This document shows, one piece after another, positions 5,995-8,364 of a DNA stretch of 8,364 bases (positions are counted from its first letter, which is position 1; each line of letters starts with the position of its first letter). A program made the translations under genes and the position numbers. The stretch spans positions 3,622 to 11,985 of the forward strand of contig NYZR01000025.1 in assembly GCA_002687255.1 (NCBI GenBank), written 5' to 3'. This DNA comes from Candidatus Pacearchaeota archaeon. GTDB taxonomy: Archaea > Nanobdellota > Nanobdellia > Pacearchaeales > GW2011-AR1. The notes under the pieces are model-generated. The model was not told where the DNA came from and did no database searches. It saw nothing but the letters and a program-made list of their open reading frames with translations.

Positions 5995-5995
5995 A

Positions 5996-6628
5996 CTAAC
6001 CACAAACAAATAATTTTCTAGTGCCGCTAAGAGACCCAAACATCCAAGAACCGGAAGACGTGTCAAAAGTCCCATAATCGTCAAGCAGCCCATCAACCCC
6101 ACTAGGACCATAAGGGGCCCCAAAGATAGGCTCAATAACACCCCGAGGAGGATTTGAACCAACTTGGATAGTATTTCCATTCGTTCCAGAAACATCGCTT
6201 GCAACCCAACTAGATCCTACTTGAATATAAAAACTAGCAAATTCAACCCCTCCAGAAAGAGCAGATGAGGTTGTATAGAGAAAGCAAGGAGCCCCATTAC
6301 AAACAGAAGGAACCGTAACAACCATTCTAGAAAGACCGGAACTACTCGCTATTTCTCTGCAACTTCCAAAACCTCCGCCCCCACCCCCACTTGAACCCGC
6401 AGCCCCATCTGAACCAGCCGCTCCCGCCGCCCCTGTATCACCCTTCAACTGATTCTTAATCGCAGCAGGAAAAACAAAACCCGACCAATCAATATCACCT
6501 GCAGCATGCCCTTGCGTCGGAGGACTCAAACCCAGATCCAACGCCGAAGAAGAACCGCCCCCAAGAAAATAACCCACACCCAACGCAACTACAATCAAAA
6601 CGACAATCAAAACCCGCTCTCTACCCAT
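5996..6628 (-). CDS. Membrane-anchored small surface protein with collagen-like Gly-X-Y stretch
   Basis: A 210-residue protein. Residues 1-4 are charged (MGRE), 6-22 form a hydrophobic helix (anchor or uncleaved signal), followed by a Gly/Ser linker. About eight Gly-X-Y triplets (63-86, GDT GAA GAA GSD GAA GSS GGG GGG) form a short collagen-like or flexible spacer. The C-terminal domain (about 89-210) is beta-rich and small, with four Cys (90, 110, 115, 209) that could form two disulfides outside the cell. I do not recognise the domain; collagen-like stalks with a globular head often trimerise or display adhesion modules, so an envelope or attachment role is a guess. An in-frame TTG two codons upstream is rejected: the ATG at 6628 lies exactly 26.5 nt from a TATA centre. 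It is transcribed separately from gatB. Confidence 0.8.
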   Translation of the reverse strand: MGRERVLIVVLIVVALGVGYFLGGGSSSALDLGLSPPTQGHAAGDIDWSGFVFPAAIKNQLKGDTGAAGAAGSDGAAGSSGGGGGGFGSCREIASSSGLSRMVVTVPSVCNGAPCFLYTTSSALSGGVEFASFYIQVGSSWVASDVSGTNGNTIQVGSNPPRGVIEPIFGAPYGPSGVDGLLDDYGTFDTSSGSWMFGSLSGTRKLFVCG

Positions 6629-6648
6629 GACCAACAGAGCAAAGAAAC

Positions 6649-8253
6649 CTATTTAAGAGTTTTCTCTAGCAACAAACGGACCACACCAACGTCCGCCGCC
6701 CCTTTCGTCTTAGCCATCACCTGCCCGACCAAGAAATGCAAAGCCCCTTTATTCCCCGAAGCATAATCACTCACAGCTTTCCCATTCGCCTTCAACACAG
6801 CCGTAACAATCTTCCCCAAAGCCCCTGCATCAGAAACCTTCTCTTTCACATTTTTAGCAGGATCGAAACTCTTTGGCACAAAGTCATTCAAGATCTTCTT
6901 CGCCTGTGTATCAGTAATCTTTCCTTCCTTGACTAAACGTAAAAGAGCAGCGAAATGCTCAACCTTTATATCCACAGCCCCAAGTTCATGTCCAGAATAA
7001 TGAAGAACACGTAACAACTCCCCCGTCACCCAAGGCAAAACAAACCCTGGTTTTAGCCCAGAAGAAACAACACCCTCATAAAACTCAACAACTTCAAGAT
7101 GCTTAGCCAATACCGCAGCATCCTGCTTCCCAAGCTTATACTTTCCAACCAATTTCTTCAACTTCTCCTCCGGCGTCTCCGGCATACCCTTTTCCAAACC
7201 TCTGACAAAATCTTTCGACAAGTTCAAACCGAGCAGATCAGGATCAACTAAAAACCGATAATCATCTGCCCCTTCCTTCGACCTCATCACCGCAGTCTTC
7301 CCTGAAGCAGCATCAAACCTCCGAGTCTCCCCGACAGATAACTGAGACTGCAAAGCAGTCGAAGGTTTTTTCAGACCAGCAAGCCCTTCTTTCCCCTGCC
7401 TCTCCAACTCATACTCAATAGCAGCTCCAATCTCCTTAACCGAATGCACATTCTTCACCTCAACACGATCATGTTTCCCAGGAATAGAGACATTCACATC
7501 CGCCTTCAACCCAGCATCAGGATCGATAGCGCCAAGATACCTCAACCCATGAACCAACGCAGCAAGCCAAGCTTGCACCTCCTCAGCCGTAGAGAACTCC
7601 GGTTCGGTCACAATCTCCAACAACGGCACGCCCGACCGATTATAATCCACACAACCCGTCTCCGGATCCCACGCCGCAGGATCCTCCTCTAAATGAACTT
7701 GAGTAATCCCAATCCCCATAAAACTCCCCTCAACACCAATCGGCACTGCTCCTGAACCAGAAAGCGTCAACTGATATCCTTTCGGCAAATCCGGCCAAGA
7801 ATAGTGCTTTCGTTGCCACTGGATAACTGCGGCATCCGAGCGGCCTCCAGGCCGCAACTGGGATAACTGAGCCGAAGTCCGAAGCTGCGATCCGCCAGGA
7901 GCAGCGAGGGCTTGCCGAACTTGCTTCGGCAAAGGCGAAGGATTATTTCCAACAGGAGCACCTATCTTACATTGAAGCATCAAAGCAACCTTCACAGCTT
8001 GCTCGACAGCTTCACGAGTCGGCAACCCAGGCTTACTCCCTGGCTGCCCCGTGCACACAGGACAAATCGCACTATTCTTCCGAGCCCCTTTCTCTGTCAA
8101 GAACCCTGCACCATGTTTGGGTTCTTGATCACCTCCAAAGTTCTTAGAACTTTGGGGTCGAACAACGGCACACGAACAGAACAACTTCCCCTTCGTCCGA
8201 GGATACACATGTATTTCAAGACCAATCATTCCTTCCTGAGAGACACCCTTCAT
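6649..8253 (-). CDS. gatB: Aspartyl/glutamyl-tRNA amidotransferase subunit B, with two unusual insertions
   Basis: GatB binds mischarged Asp-tRNA-Asn or Glu-tRNA-Gln and phosphorylates the acid side chain; with GatA and GatC it makes Asn-tRNA/Gln-tRNA. Seen here: GLEIHV (11-16), a zinc site of Cys 26, 28, 64 and 67, KHYSWPDLPKGYQ (149-161), HLEED (187-191), DYNRSGVPLLEIVTEPE (203-219), the TRRF and DDYRF segments, and a C-terminal YqeY-like tRNA-binding domain (about 390-534, ending LVGQVMAKTKG...LLLEKTLK). At 534 residues it is longer than typical (about 450-480). The excess lies between the Cys pairs (about 20 extra residues around 33-53) and just before the KHYSWPD block (about 40 extra around 103-144), both encoded by palindrome-rich DNA. 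The start at 8253 is supported by a TATA centre 26.5 nt upstream. gatA and gatC are not visible in the window. Confidence 0.96.
   Translation of the reverse strand: MKGVSQEGMIGLEIHVYPRTKGKLFCSCAVVRPQSSKNFGGDQEPKHGAGFLTEKGARKNSAICPVCTGQPGSKPGLPTREAVEQAVKVALMLQCKIGAPVGNNPSPLPKQVRQALAAPGGSQLRTSAQLSQLRPGGRSDAAVIQWQRKHYSWPDLPKGYQLTLSGSGAVPIGVEGSFMGIGITQVHLEEDPAAWDPETGCVDYNRSGVPLLEIVTEPEFSTAEEVQAWLAALVHGLRYLGAIDPDAGLKADVNVSIPGKHDRVEVKNVHSVKEIGAAIEYELERQGKEGLAGLKKPSTALQSQLSVGETRRFDAASGKTAVMRSKEGADDYRFLVDPDLLGLNLSKDFVRGLEKGMPETPEEKLKKLVGKYKLGKQDAAVLAKHLEVVEFYEGVVSSGLKPGFVLPWVTGELLRVLHYSGHELGAVDIKVEHFAALLRLVKEGKITDTQAKKILNDFVPKSFDPAKNVKEKVSDAGALGKIVTAVLKANGKAVSDYASGNKGALHFLVGQVMAKTKGAADVGVVRLLLEKTLK
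6652..6657 (-). promoter_or_regulatory. TATA box of the collagen-like gene, overlapping the gatB 3' end
   Basis: The minus-strand core CTTAAA has its TTAA centre 26.5 nt from the ATG at 6628. It is formed by the last gatB codons (Thr-Leu-Lys), immediately before the TAG at 6649-6651, so gatB coding and the downstream promoter share bases. Confidence 0.6.
7818..7932. repeat. Palindrome- and repeat-rich in-frame insertion in gatB (distal)
   Basis: Encodes about residues 108-146 of GatB, where the family has only a handful of residues between the LMLQC helix and the RKHY block. It contains GCGGCCT-CC-AGGCCGC (7840-7855, perfect 7-bp stem), TTGCCGAA-5 nt-TTCGGCAA (7912-7932 overall, perfect 8-bp stem), the near-identical direct repeats ACTGGATAACTG (7818-7829) and ACTGGGATAACTG (7857-7869), and a tandem CCGAAGT/CCGAAGC. 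It is more G+C-rich than the surrounding gene. The frame is kept throughout. Confidence 0.75.
8097..8155. repeat. Double-hairpin in-frame insertion in gatB (proximal, between the zinc Cys pairs)
   Basis: Two inverted repeats stand side by side: TCAAGAACCC (8097-8106) with GGGTTCTTGA (8119-8128), a perfect 10-bp stem with a 12-nt loop, and CCAAAGTTC-TTA-GAACTTTGG (8135-8155), a perfect 9-bp stem with a 3-nt loop. Together they encode about residues 33-53, just where this GatB is longer than relatives between CSC and CPVC. Both hairpins share the hexamer GTTCTT. Confidence 0.8.
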
Positions 8254-8273
8254 GTTAACAACAAAGAAAACAA

Positions 8274-8282
8274 GTTTTTAAT
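8274..8282 (-). promoter_or_regulatory. TATA box of gatB
   Basis: The minus strand carries ATTAAAAAC, with its TTAA centre 26.5 nt from the A of the ATG at 8253. The stretch to the ATG is T-rich (with TTTCTTTG) and lacks a Shine-Dalgarno sequence. It lies just downstream of the stop of the preceding minus-strand reading frame. Confidence 0.6.
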
Positions 8283-8284
8283 CC

Positions 8285-8364
8285 TTACGAACCGACACCA
8301 CCAGCACGATCAAACCCTTGCGCCGCCCGCCGCTGCTCTTCCTGACTACGAGGACACTCCTTCA
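8285..8364 (-). CDS. C-terminal end of an unidentified upstream gene (partial)
   Basis: From the window edge the minus strand stays open for 25 codons and ends in TAA at 8285-8287. The peptide (starting KECPRSQEEQRRAAQGFDR, then Gly-rich) is hydrophilic and of a kind common at protein C-termini. The other minus-strand frames contain stops or make less plausible peptide. It could be the end of gatA or gatC, as expected upstream of gatB, but nothing in 25 residues identifies it. Confidence 0.4.
   Translation of the reverse strand, partial: KECPRSQEEQRRAAQGFDRAGGVGS

Noticed and set aside
6629..6634. TTG at 6634 as start of the collagen-like gene
   Set aside because: The ATG two codons later has the exact 26.5-nt TATA spacing and gives a normal signal-anchor N-terminus.
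8288..8364. Plus-strand reading of the right edge
   Set aside because: One frame is open but has no start codon or promoter and faces gatB's own promoter; the minus-strand frame with a stop just before the gatB TATA box is the better reading.

Overview
The window comes from an archaeon, most likely of the DPANN type. Four things point there: an archaeal/eukaryotic-type prolyl-tRNA synthetase, an archaeal-type GatB, a tRNA gene without an encoded CCA, and AT-rich TATA boxes placed one promoter pitch upstream of start codons that have no Shine-Dalgarno sequence. The secreted proteins also look like those of Woesearchaeota/Pacearchaeota-like genomes, but I infer this from general familiarity and not from a search. 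Gene packing is tight: divergent genes share a single TATA box, convergent stops lie 1 nt apart, and a promoter sits on the stop codon of the gene before it.

Layout. 1-1838 (minus) is most of a large secreted or membrane-anchored acidic protein, cut by the window edge, with a glycosylation-sequon cluster and a 20-Glu run encoded by a (GAA)19 microsatellite. Its promoter and a pair of oligo-T stretches follow. At 1910-2027 lies a strongly folded non-coding element on the minus strand that resembles the right end/omega-RNA scaffold of IS200/IS605 (TnpB) elements, but no tnpB is present. 2040-3494 (minus) is proS. A shared TATA box separates it from a small HExxH zincin gene (3549-3986, plus). 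A tRNA-Arg(UCG) gene (3993-4064, minus) follows. Its first 10 nt are also the last codons and stop of a free-standing LAGLIDADG endonuclease gene (4055-4801, minus). Another shared TATA box separates the endonuclease from an 11-helix amino-acid permease (4864-5994, plus). A small anchored protein with a collagen-like Gly-rich stretch (5996-6628, minus) converges on the permease. gatB (6649-8253, minus) ends the main layout, followed by the last codons of a further minus-strand gene at the right edge.

Functionally the window mixes translation genes (proS, gatB, tRNA-Arg) with cell-surface proteins, a transporter and selfish or mobile elements (homing endonuclease, orphan transposon end). No single pathway operon is visible, and most genes appear to have their own promoter. 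The points most worth a second look are: (i) two insertions in GatB relative to the family, both built almost entirely of near-perfect DNA palindromes read through in frame; (ii) the orphan omega-RNA-like element; (iii) the endonuclease/tRNA overlap, with a tRNA promoter inside the endonuclease gene predicting a leaderless tRNA; (iv) the remarkably constant 26.5-nt spacing from TATA centre to start codon.
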